Source: Patescibacteria group bacterium (GTDB lineage Bacteria; Patescibacteriota; Microgenomatia; PFEM01; JAHIFH01). From it: 8,266 nucleotides of DNA. Under the pieces are notes generated by a model. It saw nothing but the letters and a program-made list of their open reading frames with translations, did no database searches and was not told the DNA's origin. The position numbers and the translations under genes were made by a program. Location: NCBI GenBank assembly GCA_018900995.1, contig JAHIFH010000003.1:1-8266 (forward strand), given 5' to 3'. The stretch's first letter is position 1; each line of letters begins with the position of its first letter. Shown piece by piece: positions 1 through 6,069 of the stretch.

Positions 1-372
1 GTCCTTTTTCTTAATAAAGGCAAAAATCTTGACCTTCTCACCGAAGCTCAAGTAGTTAATTCTTTTAAATCATGGCGTCGAGATTTAAAAAAAGTCACCG
101 TGGCTTATTATTTTTGTGAGCTGGTGGACAAATTAACCCCTGAAGAGCAGCCTAATCAAGCAGTGTTTCAACTTCTGAGTAATTATCTAGACAAAATAAG
201 CACCGCTAGCCTTCCAGAGCTAACGAGAAGCTTCGAGGAAACTCTTTTAAGAGAACTGGGCTTTGGTGTGCCTGAGGAGCTTAGGAGAAGCTCAAACAGT
301 CTCAGGGATTATATTGAATCCATCACTGAGAAAAAGCTCAATAGTCAGGATATTGCCAAAGAACTTGATTGA
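1..372 (+). CDS. recO: DNA repair protein RecO, C-terminal part (5'-truncated by window edge)
   Basis: The frame is open from base 1 to a TGA at 370-372, giving 123 residues with no start in view. RecO works in recombinational repair: with RecR it helps load RecA on SSB-coated single-stranded DNA and anneals strands. The visible part matches the helical C-terminal domain of the family: an LFLNKGKNLDLLTEAQVV-type segment, then AYYFCELVDKLTPEEQPN (about residues 34-51), FQLLSNYLDKI, LLRELGFGVPEEL and a final RDYIESITEKKLNS segment. Only one cysteine is visible, so the four-cysteine zinc site of many RecO proteins is missing, as also happens in some lineages. The GTG at 100 is internal and not a plausible start, because homology-like sequence continues upstream of it. 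It lies 35 bp before glyQS on the same strand. The identification rests on remembered family patterns. Confidence 0.82.
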   Translation, partial: VLFLNKGKNLDLLTEAQVVNSFKSWRRDLKKVTVAYYFCELVDKLTPEEQPNQAVFQLLSNYLDKISTASLPELTRSFEETLLRELGFGVPEELRRSSNSLRDYIESITEKKLNSQDIAKELD

Positions 373-407
373 CTTGAAGTTCAAAAATAAGCTAAGATTG
401 ACCATAT

Positions 408-1706
408 ATGGCTGACCTCATGAATAAAATTGTTAGCCTGAGCAAAAGAAGGGGATTTATTTTTCCCTCCTCAGAAATCTATGGGGGAATCGGTGGTTTT
501 TGGGATTTTGGACCCCTAGGAGTGGAGTTAAAAAATAACCTCAAGAACTGGTGGTGGAAGACAATGGTTGAGGAACGCGATGATGTTTATGGTCTGGATT
601 CAACCATTATTCACAATCCCAAGGTTTGGGAAGCTTCAGGGCATACGCTTTCCTTTACCGACCCCTTGCGAGAGTGTCGAGCTTGTCATCAGCGCTTTCG
701 GGCGGATCAGCTAAAGGATAGTAAGTGTCCTGAATGCGGCGGCAAGCTAACTGATATCAAACAATTTAACTTAATGTTTGAAACTTATGTTGGTGCTGCT
801 AAAGAAACCGCCAATAAAGCTTACTTACGGCCAGAAACTTGTCAAGGAATCTTTATTAATTTTACTAATATCCTTGATACGGTTCAGCCTAAAATTCCTT
901 TTGGAATTGCCCAGATTGGTAAAGGATTCAGGAACGAAGTTACTTTTGGAAACTTTATTTTCCGTGACCGCGAATTTGAAATGATGGAGTTAGAATATTT
1001 TGTTAAGCCTGGAGATGATGAGAAGTGGTTTGATTATTGGCTCAAAGAAAGAAAGAAATGGTTTATTGATTTGGGAGTGGAAGCAAAGAAACTGCGTTAT
1101 TTTGAGCATCCGAAAAAAGCCTTGGCTCATTATTCTAAAAGAACAGTTGACATTGAATACAAGTTTCCTTTTGGCTGGGCGGAGTTAGAAGGAATCGCTA
1201 ATCGAACCGACTTTGACTTAAAGAATCACGCTAAATTGTCAGGCAAAGATTTACAATACCAAGATGAAAAAGGAAAAAAGTTTTATCCTTATGTAGTTGA
1301 GCCATCCCTTGGAGTTGAAAGAACTGTTTTGGTCCTGCTTTTAGAGGCTTATCGAGAAGAAAAGGATAAAGAAGGTGTTCGAGTAATTTTATCTCTCGAT
1401 CCTCGACTTTCCCCCTATAAAATAGCGGTATTTCCGCTTCTGGCTAATAAACCTGATTTAGTCAAAAAAGCACGATTGGTTTTCGACAAGCTCAGACCCA
1501 CGCTTCGCGTGGCCTGGGATGATATTGGCAATATTGGTAAGCGCTATCGCCGCCAAGATGAGATTGGTACTCCCTGGTGCGTTACTATTGATCATCAGAC
1601 ATTAAAAGACAAAACCGTCACTGTTCGTGACCGGGACTCAATGAAACAAAAAAGAGTAAAGATTGACAAATTAATTGAATTATTTCAAGATAGATTAAAG
1701 AAATGA
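408..1706 (+). CDS. glyQS: Glycyl-tRNA synthetase, single-chain alpha2 class II type
   Basis: This 432-residue cytoplasmic enzyme charges tRNA-Gly with glycine using ATP. It is the eukaryote/archaea-like homodimeric form, not the two-gene alpha/beta form. The N-terminus has RRGFIFPSSEIYGG (residues 14-27). A CxxC...CxxC insert (C90, C93, C107, C110) probably binds zinc. The catalytic core follows: RPETCQGIF (141-149, with Cys where Ala is usual), motif 2 around FRNE (164-167) and FRDREFE (175-181), and motif 3 PSLGVER (299-305). The C-terminal anticodon-binding domain starts near residue 335 and includes IGKRYRRQDEIGTPWCVTID. Length is near the family norm of about 450. ATG 408 is chosen because it is the first ATG; an in-frame ATG at 420 is possible, and neither has a clear Shine-Dalgarno. 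The stop overlaps the next ORF by 4 bp. Confidence 0.96.
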   Translation: MADLMNKIVSLSKRRGFIFPSSEIYGGIGGFWDFGPLGVELKNNLKNWWWKTMVEERDDVYGLDSTIIHNPKVWEASGHTLSFTDPLRECRACHQRFRADQLKDSKCPECGGKLTDIKQFNLMFETYVGAAKETANKAYLRPETCQGIFINFTNILDTVQPKIPFGIAQIGKGFRNEVTFGNFIFRDREFEMMELEYFVKPGDDEKWFDYWLKERKKWFIDLGVEAKKLRYFEHPKKALAHYSKRTVDIEYKFPFGWAELEGIANRTDFDLKNHAKLSGKDLQYQDEKGKKFYPYVVEPSLGVERTVLVLLLEAYREEKDKEGVRVILSLDPRLSPYKIAVFPLLANKPDLVKKARLVFDKLRPTLRVAWDDIGNIGKRYRRQDEIGTPWCVTIDHQTLKDKTVTVRDRDSMKQKRVKIDKLIELFQDRLKK

Positions 1707-2497
1707 AGAAAAATTATATTGTTATTCTCGCTATTGTCGGTATTGTTTTAATTTTAGGGGGAGGTTTTTTATTTTGGCGTAGTCAAAGAGCCCAAGAACT
1801 ACCACTAACCTTGAAGCCAGAAGGAGTTTTGATTGAAACCACTTTAGAAGAGCGTCCTTATATTACTCTTACTCCCAGTAGCGATGGGCACTGGCTTACT
1901 ATTGAGGTTTCCCGAATTCAAGATGCCGACAGTTTGGAATATGAACTCCTTTATAATACCGCTAGCGGTGCTACCCAGGGGAGTATTAACACGGTCAAAT
2001 TAAAAGGTGAAGCTTCTTATTCTAAGAAAATTCTCCTTGGTTCAGAATCGAGTGGGCATTATAAATTTGATGAGGGCGTTACTCAGGGAAACTTGACCGT
2101 TAGATTAAGGGGTGGCAAGGGAACAAGAAAATTTGTCACTGACTTTCGTTTACAACAAGGAGAGGATGAATTGACTTCGATTGATGGCAATTTTTCTATC
2201 GAAGGTACTTTTCCCAAAACTAATTTCTATCTTACTATGATGACTGTTGGTTTGCCCGGAGACTTTGAGGGAGAGGTAATAGCCGGACCATATGAAACTT
2301 TTAGCTCAGGCACAAAGACAGTTAAAGACGTTCAAGTCAAAATTACCCTAAGCGAAGAACCTGAGGAGGCTAAATTATATTCCTGGTCAGGTACGAGCTG
2401 GGTAGAGGAGGAGGCGGAGATTGAAGACAACACTATATCTGCTGAAATTGCTTCATTAGCTACCTTTATTCTTGCTGCTGAACAGGCTACTGAATAG
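1703..2497 (+). CDS. Membrane-anchored protein of unknown function with beta-rich extracytoplasmic part
   Basis: I do not recognise a named family. The 264-residue product has one N-terminal hydrophobic helix (about residues 4-24) after MKK, with no cysteine to form a lipobox. It is therefore probably an uncleaved signal-anchor protein whose bulk is outside the membrane. The rest is rich in Thr, Ser, Gly and Glu in alternating beta-type patterns, for example LEYELLYNT (about 78-86), a segment near residue 110 with LLGSESSGHYKF, and LTVRLRG. The last 40 residues contain LYSWSGTSWVEEE and SLATFILA, which resemble the short strand module seen at the ends of many secreted or surface proteins. The ATG at 1703 overlaps the glyQS stop as ATGA, so translational coupling with the synthetase is likely. 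A link in function to glycine charging is not implied. Confidence 0.8.
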   Translation: MKKNYIVILAIVGIVLILGGGFLFWRSQRAQELPLTLKPEGVLIETTLEERPYITLTPSSDGHWLTIEVSRIQDADSLEYELLYNTASGATQGSINTVKLKGEASYSKKILLGSESSGHYKFDEGVTQGNLTVRLRGGKGTRKFVTDFRLQQGEDELTSIDGNFSIEGTFPKTNFYLTMMTVGLPGDFEGEVIAGPYETFSSGTKTVKDVQVKITLSEEPEEAKLYSWSGTSWVEEEAEIEDNTISAEIASLATFILAAEQATE

Positions 2498-2551
2498 TTT
2501 TCTTCTTATCAATTCCTAAATTTTCACTCTTTTTGAGGCTAGAATTGGGGC

Positions 2552-2578
2552 TTGACAAATGGTTATAAAGTATATCAA
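2552..2578 (+). promoter_or_regulatory. Probable promoter of the mraZ-led cluster
   Basis: A perfect -35 element TTGACA lies at 2552-2557. The -10 is ambiguous. TATCAA at 2573-2578 (15-bp spacer, 4/6 matches to TATAAT) is one choice and CAAAAT at 2576-2581 (18-bp spacer, 4/6) is another. This is the only sizeable intergenic region (125 bp) in the window. It stands at the change from the glyQS group to the division cluster, where a promoter is expected. Confidence 0.55.
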
Positions 2579-2613
2579 AATGGAATAAATTGGTGAAAAA
2601 TGGATAAAAGAGG
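2577..2613 (+). promoter_or_regulatory. MraZ operator: four direct heptamers in 10-bp phase
   Basis: Four heptamers start at 2577 (AAAATGG), 2587 (AAATTGG), 2597 (AAAATGG) and 2607 (AAAGAGG), each exactly 10 bp from the last, so all face the same side of the helix. Known MraZ boxes are also direct repeats with a 10-bp period: TGGGN units in E. coli and AAAGTG(T/G) units in mollicutes. They lie just upstream of mraZ, as here. The array sits between the promoter and the mraZ start, and its last unit runs into the ribosome binding site. Binding by the MraZ ring would be expected to block transcription of the cluster, giving autoregulation. The assignment is inferred from spacing, position and similarity to known boxes. 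Confidence 0.72.
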
Positions 2614-2615
2614 GG
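2610..2615 (+). promoter_or_regulatory. Shine-Dalgarno of mraZ
   Basis: GAGGGG lies 7 bases before the mraZ ATG at 2623. It is the best-formed ribosome binding site in the window and fixes the mraZ start. It overlaps the fourth operator unit. Confidence 0.65.
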
Positions 2616-2622
2616 CAGGTTT

Positions 2623-3021
2623 ATGTTTTTAGGAGAGTACAAACACAATTTAACTAAGGGTAACCGATTGGCGTTACCAAGTAAAATCAGAGGCGAAATT
2701 GAGGCTCAGGAGATTGTTTTAGCCAGGGGTTTTGAAGAGTGTATTTTGGGCTATCAGAAATCGACCTGGGAAGAAATTTCTAAAGCAGAGCTAGCTAAAC
2801 CAGTTTCCGAAGAAGAAGCAAGAAGAATTAGGCGCCAGCTCTTTCCAGGAGCAGTTTTAGTGGAAATTGACCAACAAGGAAGAATCGTTGTTCCAAAGAA
2901 TTTGTTGGATTACGCCAAGATTAAGACTGGGGCAGTGATTATCGGAGCGGGTGACCATTTTGAAATTTGGGAAGAGTCGATTTGGCAAAACTATCAAGAT
3001 AAAAATTATGGTTCGTCTTAA
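2623..3021 (+). CDS. mraZ: Transcriptional regulator MraZ
   Basis: This 132-residue protein has two tandem AbrB/MraZ-type DNA-binding domains. The first opens with MFLGEYKHNL and RLALPSKIR (about residues 1-23). The second contains FPGAVLVEIDQQGRIVVP (74-91), followed by IIGAGDHFEIWEESIW. MraZ proteins form rings that bind direct repeats upstream of the dcw cluster and usually repress it. Position as the first gene of the cluster, normal length and the phased boxes upstream all agree. In the first domain the usual DxKGR-like segment is replaced by TKGNR (residues 11-15), while the second domain keeps D-x-x-G-R (DQQGR, 83-87). The 3' end overlaps a possible small ORF starting at 3008. Confidence 0.95.
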   Translation: MFLGEYKHNLTKGNRLALPSKIRGEIEAQEIVLARGFEECILGYQKSTWEEISKAELAKPVSEEEARRIRRQLFPGAVLVEIDQQGRIVVPKNLLDYAKIKTGAVIIGAGDHFEIWEESIWQNYQDKNYGSS

Positions 3022-3130
3022 CGGCGCCCAAATGCGCCAAAAATTACAAAAATCTGTTCAAGCGTACTGTCAAGAGAATAAGCGGCAAGAGAAAAAAGAG
3101 AAGGTGAGAGTTAATGGCAAAGTTTCATGA
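3008..3130 (+). CDS. Possible 40-residue basic small ORF bridging mraZ and rsmH
   Basis: An ATG at 3008 inside the end of mraZ opens a frame that runs without a stop to TGA at 3128-3130, 17 bases into rsmH. The product (starting MVRLNGAQMRQKLQKS) is rich in Gln, Lys, Arg and Glu, has one Cys, and looks helical and soluble. It fills the otherwise untranslated 92-bp gap between two genes that are usually close together. Overlap at both ends fits translational coupling in a tight operon. There is no clear Shine-Dalgarno, and at this length the ORF could be chance. Its function is unknown. Confidence 0.35.
   Translation: MVRLNGAQMRQKLQKSVQAYCQENKRQEKKEKVRVNGKVS
3023..3038 (+). other. Small GC-rich hairpin just after the mraZ stop
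   Basis: GGCGC (3023-3027) and GCGCC (3034-3038) form a perfect 5-bp stem with a 6-base loop, starting two bases after the mraZ stop codon. No T-run follows, so it is not an intrinsic terminator on the + strand. It could affect mRNA stability or translation between mraZ and rsmH, or be incidental. Confidence 0.35.
3101..3108 (+). promoter_or_regulatory. Shine-Dalgarno of rsmH
   Basis: AAGGTGAG ends 5 bases before the rsmH ATG at 3114. It pairs with part of the 16S 3' end and supports that start. Confidence 0.55.
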
Positions 3131-4010
3131 ACCAGTTCTTTTAAAGGAAATTATTGATTACTTAAAAGTTAAGAGGGGAGAAAAGTACATTGATGCCACT
3201 GTTGGTGGCGGAGGACACACAGCCGCAATTTTAAAATTAGGTGGAAAAATTTTAGCGATTGATTGTGATCCCGAAGCGATAAAAGCCGCCAGACGTTACC
3301 TGGCTTCAGCCTGCCCTCCAGGTAAACACTATTCCTGGCGGCTTGTTTCGGGAAATTTCAGAGATCTTTACCAAATTGCGAAAAGAGAAGGATTTCTGGA
3401 TGTTTCCGGGACTCTCTTTGACTTAGGTGTCTCTAGTTATCAACTAGAAAAAGCAGAACGAGGTTTTTCTTTTAGCCTTGAAGCACCCCTTGACATGAGG
3501 ATGGATCCAAAGCTAAAAGTAACCGCAACTGATTTAGTTAATGGTTTAAATAAAGGAGAATTAAATGAACTTTTTGCGAGAGTTGGTCAGGAACACTATT
3601 CTCGGCGCTTTGCTGAGGCTATTTGCCGCGCCCGTAGTTTAAAGCCAATTAAAACCACGGGAGAGCTTGTTGACATTATTAACCAGGCATTGCCCACTAA
3701 AGGAAGGAAGAGTAAATTACACCCGGCGACACGCGTTTTTTTGGCTTTGAGGATCGTGGTTAATGACGAACTGAATAATCTTGAGAGGGCTCTGCCTCAA
3801 ATGCTCGATCTTTTAAAACCAAAAGGAAGATTAGTGATTATTAGTTTTCACTCGGGTGAAGACAGAATTGTTAAGCAATTCTTTTTGAACGCGAAAGAAC
3901 AGGAAAGATTACGAATAATCACGAAAAAACCGATTAGACCAACGGAAGAGGAAATCGAAAGAAATCCTCGAAGTCGGAGCGCTAAATTAAGGGTTGCAGA
4001 AAAAAGATGA
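3114..4010 (+). CDS. rsmH: 16S rRNA (cytosine-1402-N4)-methyltransferase RsmH (MraW)
   Basis: This 298-residue SAM-dependent enzyme methylates N4 of C1402 in the ribosomal P site of 16S rRNA. The N-terminus has HEPVLLKEII (residues 5-14). The SAM-binding motif is YIDATVGGGGHTAAIL (25-40), followed by LAIDCDPEAI (47-56). FDLGVSSYQLEKAERGFSF (102-120) and DMRMDP (127-132) are family signatures. HPATRVFLALRI (203-214), IISFHSGEDRIVK (242-254) and NPRSRSAKLRVAE (284-296) complete the fold. Length is close to the usual 300-315, and no key motif is missing. ATG 3114 is supported by AAGGTGAG upstream. The last 4 bases overlap the ftsL-like start as ATGA. Position second in the dcw cluster is normal. 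Confidence 0.97.
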   Translation: MAKFHEPVLLKEIIDYLKVKRGEKYIDATVGGGGHTAAILKLGGKILAIDCDPEAIKAARRYLASACPPGKHYSWRLVSGNFRDLYQIAKREGFLDVSGTLFDLGVSSYQLEKAERGFSFSLEAPLDMRMDPKLKVTATDLVNGLNKGELNELFARVGQEHYSRRFAEAICRARSLKPIKTTGELVDIINQALPTKGRKSKLHPATRVFLALRIVVNDELNNLERALPQMLDLLKPKGRLVIISFHSGEDRIVKQFFLNAKEQERLRIITKKPIRPTEEEIERNPRSRSAKLRVAEKR

Positions 4011-4288
4011 AAAAACTTAACCTGCCCATTTTAATCATTGCCTTTGTTATTGGTCTAGCCTTGGTCCAGCTTGTCATTACCCATCGCCTTGCCACGGCTG
4101 GTGAGGCGGTTAAAGAATTGGAAATTGAAGCTTCAAGGCTTAAAGAGAAAAATGAGTTATTCAGACAAGAGATTAATCAATTAGGTTCCTTAAGAAGAAT
4201 TTCTCAAGAGGCGGGAAAACTAGGCTTTATTCGCCAAAATAGCCTTCTTCACTTAACCCCCGAAGTGCCTGTAGCCATGACTTACTAA
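4007..4288 (+). CDS. ftsL: FtsL-like cell division protein
   Basis: This 93-residue bitopic protein has a short basic N-terminus, one membrane helix (about residues 5-25) and a coiled-coil stretch (about 30-60, with KELEIEASRLKEKNELFRQEI). It ends with GSLRRISQEAGKLGFI (60-75), a pattern typical of FtsL/DivIC proteins. Such proteins sit in the septal membrane and activate the FtsW-FtsI synthase. Sequence alone is weakly specific, so the call rests on topology, the LGF-type ending and the location between rsmH and ftsI, where ftsL normally lies. It overlaps rsmH by ATGA and ends one base before ftsI, so all three are probably co-translated. DivIC or a generic septum-formation initiator are alternatives. 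Confidence 0.82.
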   Translation: MKKLNLPILIIAFVIGLALVQLVITHRLATAGEAVKELEIEASRLKEKNELFRQEINQLGSLRRISQEAGKLGFIRQNSLLHLTPEVPVAMTY

Positions 4289-4289
4289 T

Positions 4290-6026
4290 ATGGAGGGTAA
4301 GGGGCGAATAAATTTTCTTCTTGGTTGTTTTCTTGTTTTTGGCTGCTTGATTATTGCCCGCCTATATTATTGGCAGATAATATCTGGAGAGAAATTAGCT
4401 GCTGCCGCTGAGGGACAATATCAAGTTTCTTTTGAAATACCTGCCAAAAGAGGTCAAATTTTAGCCAGTGATGGCTTTCCCCTAGCAACAACGGAGGAAG
4501 CCTATTTGGTTTTTGCTTCACTTCCTGATTTAAGGGAAAGTTCTGACGGAATTGCCAGTAAATTGGCGCCGATTTTGGTTGATACAGAAGAGGCAACTCC
4601 AGGAGGAGAGATAAATAGCCAAGAATTATTACTGACTATGGAACAGTTGCTCAAAGAGAGATTAAATCGGACTGATTTAAATTGGGTGCCGCTTAAACAC
4701 AAAGTAAACCAAGAAACAAAAAAAGAGATTGAGAAATTATTGATTGAGGGAATTGGCTTTGAAGAAGAACAGCGTCGGAGTTACCCCGAGGGTTCAAGTT
4801 CCGCCCATCTCCTAGGTTTTGTCGGTCAAGATATTAATGGTCGCGACAAAGGCTATTTTGGTTTGGAGGGCTATTACGACCTTGAGCTTAAAGGGAAAGC
4901 GGGAGTAGTTCGCCGAGAAAAAGACGCTGCTGGTCGACCGATTTTGGTTGGTCAATTCAAGGACGAGGAGCAGCACCATGGTCGGGATTTATTGACCACC
5001 ATTGATCGGAGTGTCCAATATATTATCGAAAGAGAATTAACTAAGGGGCTTGAGCGTTACGGTGCTAGCTCGGGTTCGGTCATAGTGATGGAACCTAAAG
5101 GAGCAATCTTGGCAATGACAGGCTTACCTGGCTATAGCCCAGACAAATATCAGCAGTATGAAAAAGAACTTTATTCTAATCCTACCATTGCTTTTTCCTA
5201 TGAACCAGGCTCGGCTTTCAAAATTGCGGTTATGTCAGCAGCTCTTAATGAGAGAGCCGTTACCCCTGAGACAAAGTGTGACCAATGTTCTGGTCCACGA
5301 GTCATCGGTGAATATGTAATCAGAACTTGGAATGAAGAATATTTTCCTGATTGTACTATGGTCGAGGTGATTGAACACTCAGATAACGTCGGCATGGTTT
5401 TTGTTGGCGAAAAGCTAGGTATTGATAAATTAGTTGAATACTTAAAAAAATTTGGTTTGGGAGAAAAGACCGGTATTGACCTTGAAGATGAGTTAACACC
5501 TAATTTGCGTGCCGACGAAGATTGGAAATTAATCGATTTAGCCACCGCTTCATTTGGTCAAGGGATTGCTTTAACCCCTATTCAAATGGCCAGAATTGCG
5601 GCAACGATTGCTAATGATGGCAAGCTGGTGCGCCCCTATATTGTTAAACAAATAATAGGTGAGGAGAAAAAAATAACTATCGAGCCAAAAATCGAAGGAG
5701 AAGTGATTAGCTCGGCTACCGCCAAAGTAATGACGGAGTTGATGGTTAATGCGGTTGATAACGGCGAGGCGAAATGGGCTAAGCCGCCCGGTTACCGGAT
5801 TGCCGGCAAAACAGGAACCGCCGAAATCCCAGTCGCCGGACATTATGATGAAGAGAAAACCATTGCCTCCTTTGTTGGCTTTGCCCCTGCTGATGAGCCT
5901 AAATTTGTGATGTTAGTGACCCTTCGTGAGCCGACTTCTTCTCCTTGGGGCTCGGAAACGGCGGCTCCTCTTTGGTTTGATATCGCTAAAGAGCTTTTTA
6001 ACTACTACGGAGTTTTACCAGAATAG
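4290..6026 (+). CDS. ftsI: Penicillin-binding protein FtsI/PBP2-type, septal transpeptidase
   Basis: This 578-residue class B penicillin-binding protein cross-links septal peptidoglycan outside the membrane. One N-terminal helix (about 8-28) anchors it. The dimerisation/pedestal domain spans about 45-230, with PAKRGQILASDG (51-62; the usual DR before G is replaced) and YFGLEGYYDLELKGKAG (189-205). The transpeptidase domain spans about 260-570 and keeps all three active-site motifs: SAFK (308-311, nucleophile S308), SDN (364-366) and KTGT (507-510). No PASTA domains follow. A CxxC pair (C330, C333) plus C355 lies between the first two motifs. ATG 4290 starts one base after the ftsL stop and has no upstream Shine-Dalgarno. 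A GGAGGG stretch instead overlaps the start codon (4292-4297). Confidence 0.95.
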   Translation: MEGKGRINFLLGCFLVFGCLIIARLYYWQIISGEKLAAAAEGQYQVSFEIPAKRGQILASDGFPLATTEEAYLVFASLPDLRESSDGIASKLAPILVDTEEATPGGEINSQELLLTMEQLLKERLNRTDLNWVPLKHKVNQETKKEIEKLLIEGIGFEEEQRRSYPEGSSSAHLLGFVGQDINGRDKGYFGLEGYYDLELKGKAGVVRREKDAAGRPILVGQFKDEEQHHGRDLLTTIDRSVQYIIERELTKGLERYGASSGSVIVMEPKGAILAMTGLPGYSPDKYQQYEKELYSNPTIAFSYEPGSAFKIAVMSAALNERAVTPETKCDQCSGPRVIGEYVIRTWNEEYFPDCTMVEVIEHSDNVGMVFVGEKLGIDKLVEYLKKFGLGEKTGIDLEDELTPNLRADEDWKLIDLATASFGQGIALTPIQMARIAATIANDGKLVRPYIVKQIIGEEKKITIEPKIEGEVISSATAKVMTELMVNAVDNGEAKWAKPPGYRIAGKTGTAEIPVAGHYDEEKTIASFVGFAPADEPKFVMLVTLREPTSSPWGSETAAPLWFDIAKELFNYYGVLPE

Positions 6027-6034
6027 CACTCTAT

Positions 6035-6062
6035 TTGAAAACTGGATTATCCGAAGTATAAT
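6035..6062 (+). promoter_or_regulatory. Strong sigma70-type promoter for mraY-ftsW
   Basis: TTGAAA (6035-6040, 5/6) and a perfect TATAAT (6057-6062) are separated by 16 bp in the 43-bp ftsI-mraY spacer. Transcription would be expected to start about 7 bases after the -10, at 6069-6070. This coincides with the mraY ATG at 6070 and would give a leaderless or nearly leaderless mRNA. Function is inferred from sequence only. Confidence 0.6.
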
Positions 6063-6069
6063 AAATAAG

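Noticed and set aside
100..372. GTG at 100 as the start of a separate 90-residue gene
   Set aside because: The same frame is open back to base 1 and encodes RecO-like sequence upstream, so this is the tail of a longer gene.
361..382. Inverted repeat GAACTT...AAGTTC at the recO end as a terminator
   Set aside because: The stem is only 6 bp and AT-rich, with a 10-base loop, and it is followed by A-rich sequence with no T-run.
778..1188. Short + strand frames inside glyQS
   Set aside because: They are out-of-frame readings of a clearly coding region, with no start signals or recognisable content.
2510..2547. CAATTC...GAATTG as a terminator after the 1703-2497 gene
   Set aside because: A 6-bp AT-rich stem with a 26-base loop and no T-run is too weak to call.
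4351..5843. Several open frames on the - strand within ftsI (66-115 residues)
   Set aside because: They lie opposite a gene with intact penicillin-binding motifs and show no family features, so they are antisense shadows.
5926..6069. mraY start at 5926 with a 101-bp overlap into ftsI
   Set aside because: The extra 48 residues look like ftsI read out of frame and are not MraY-like. ATG 6070 begins the first membrane helix.
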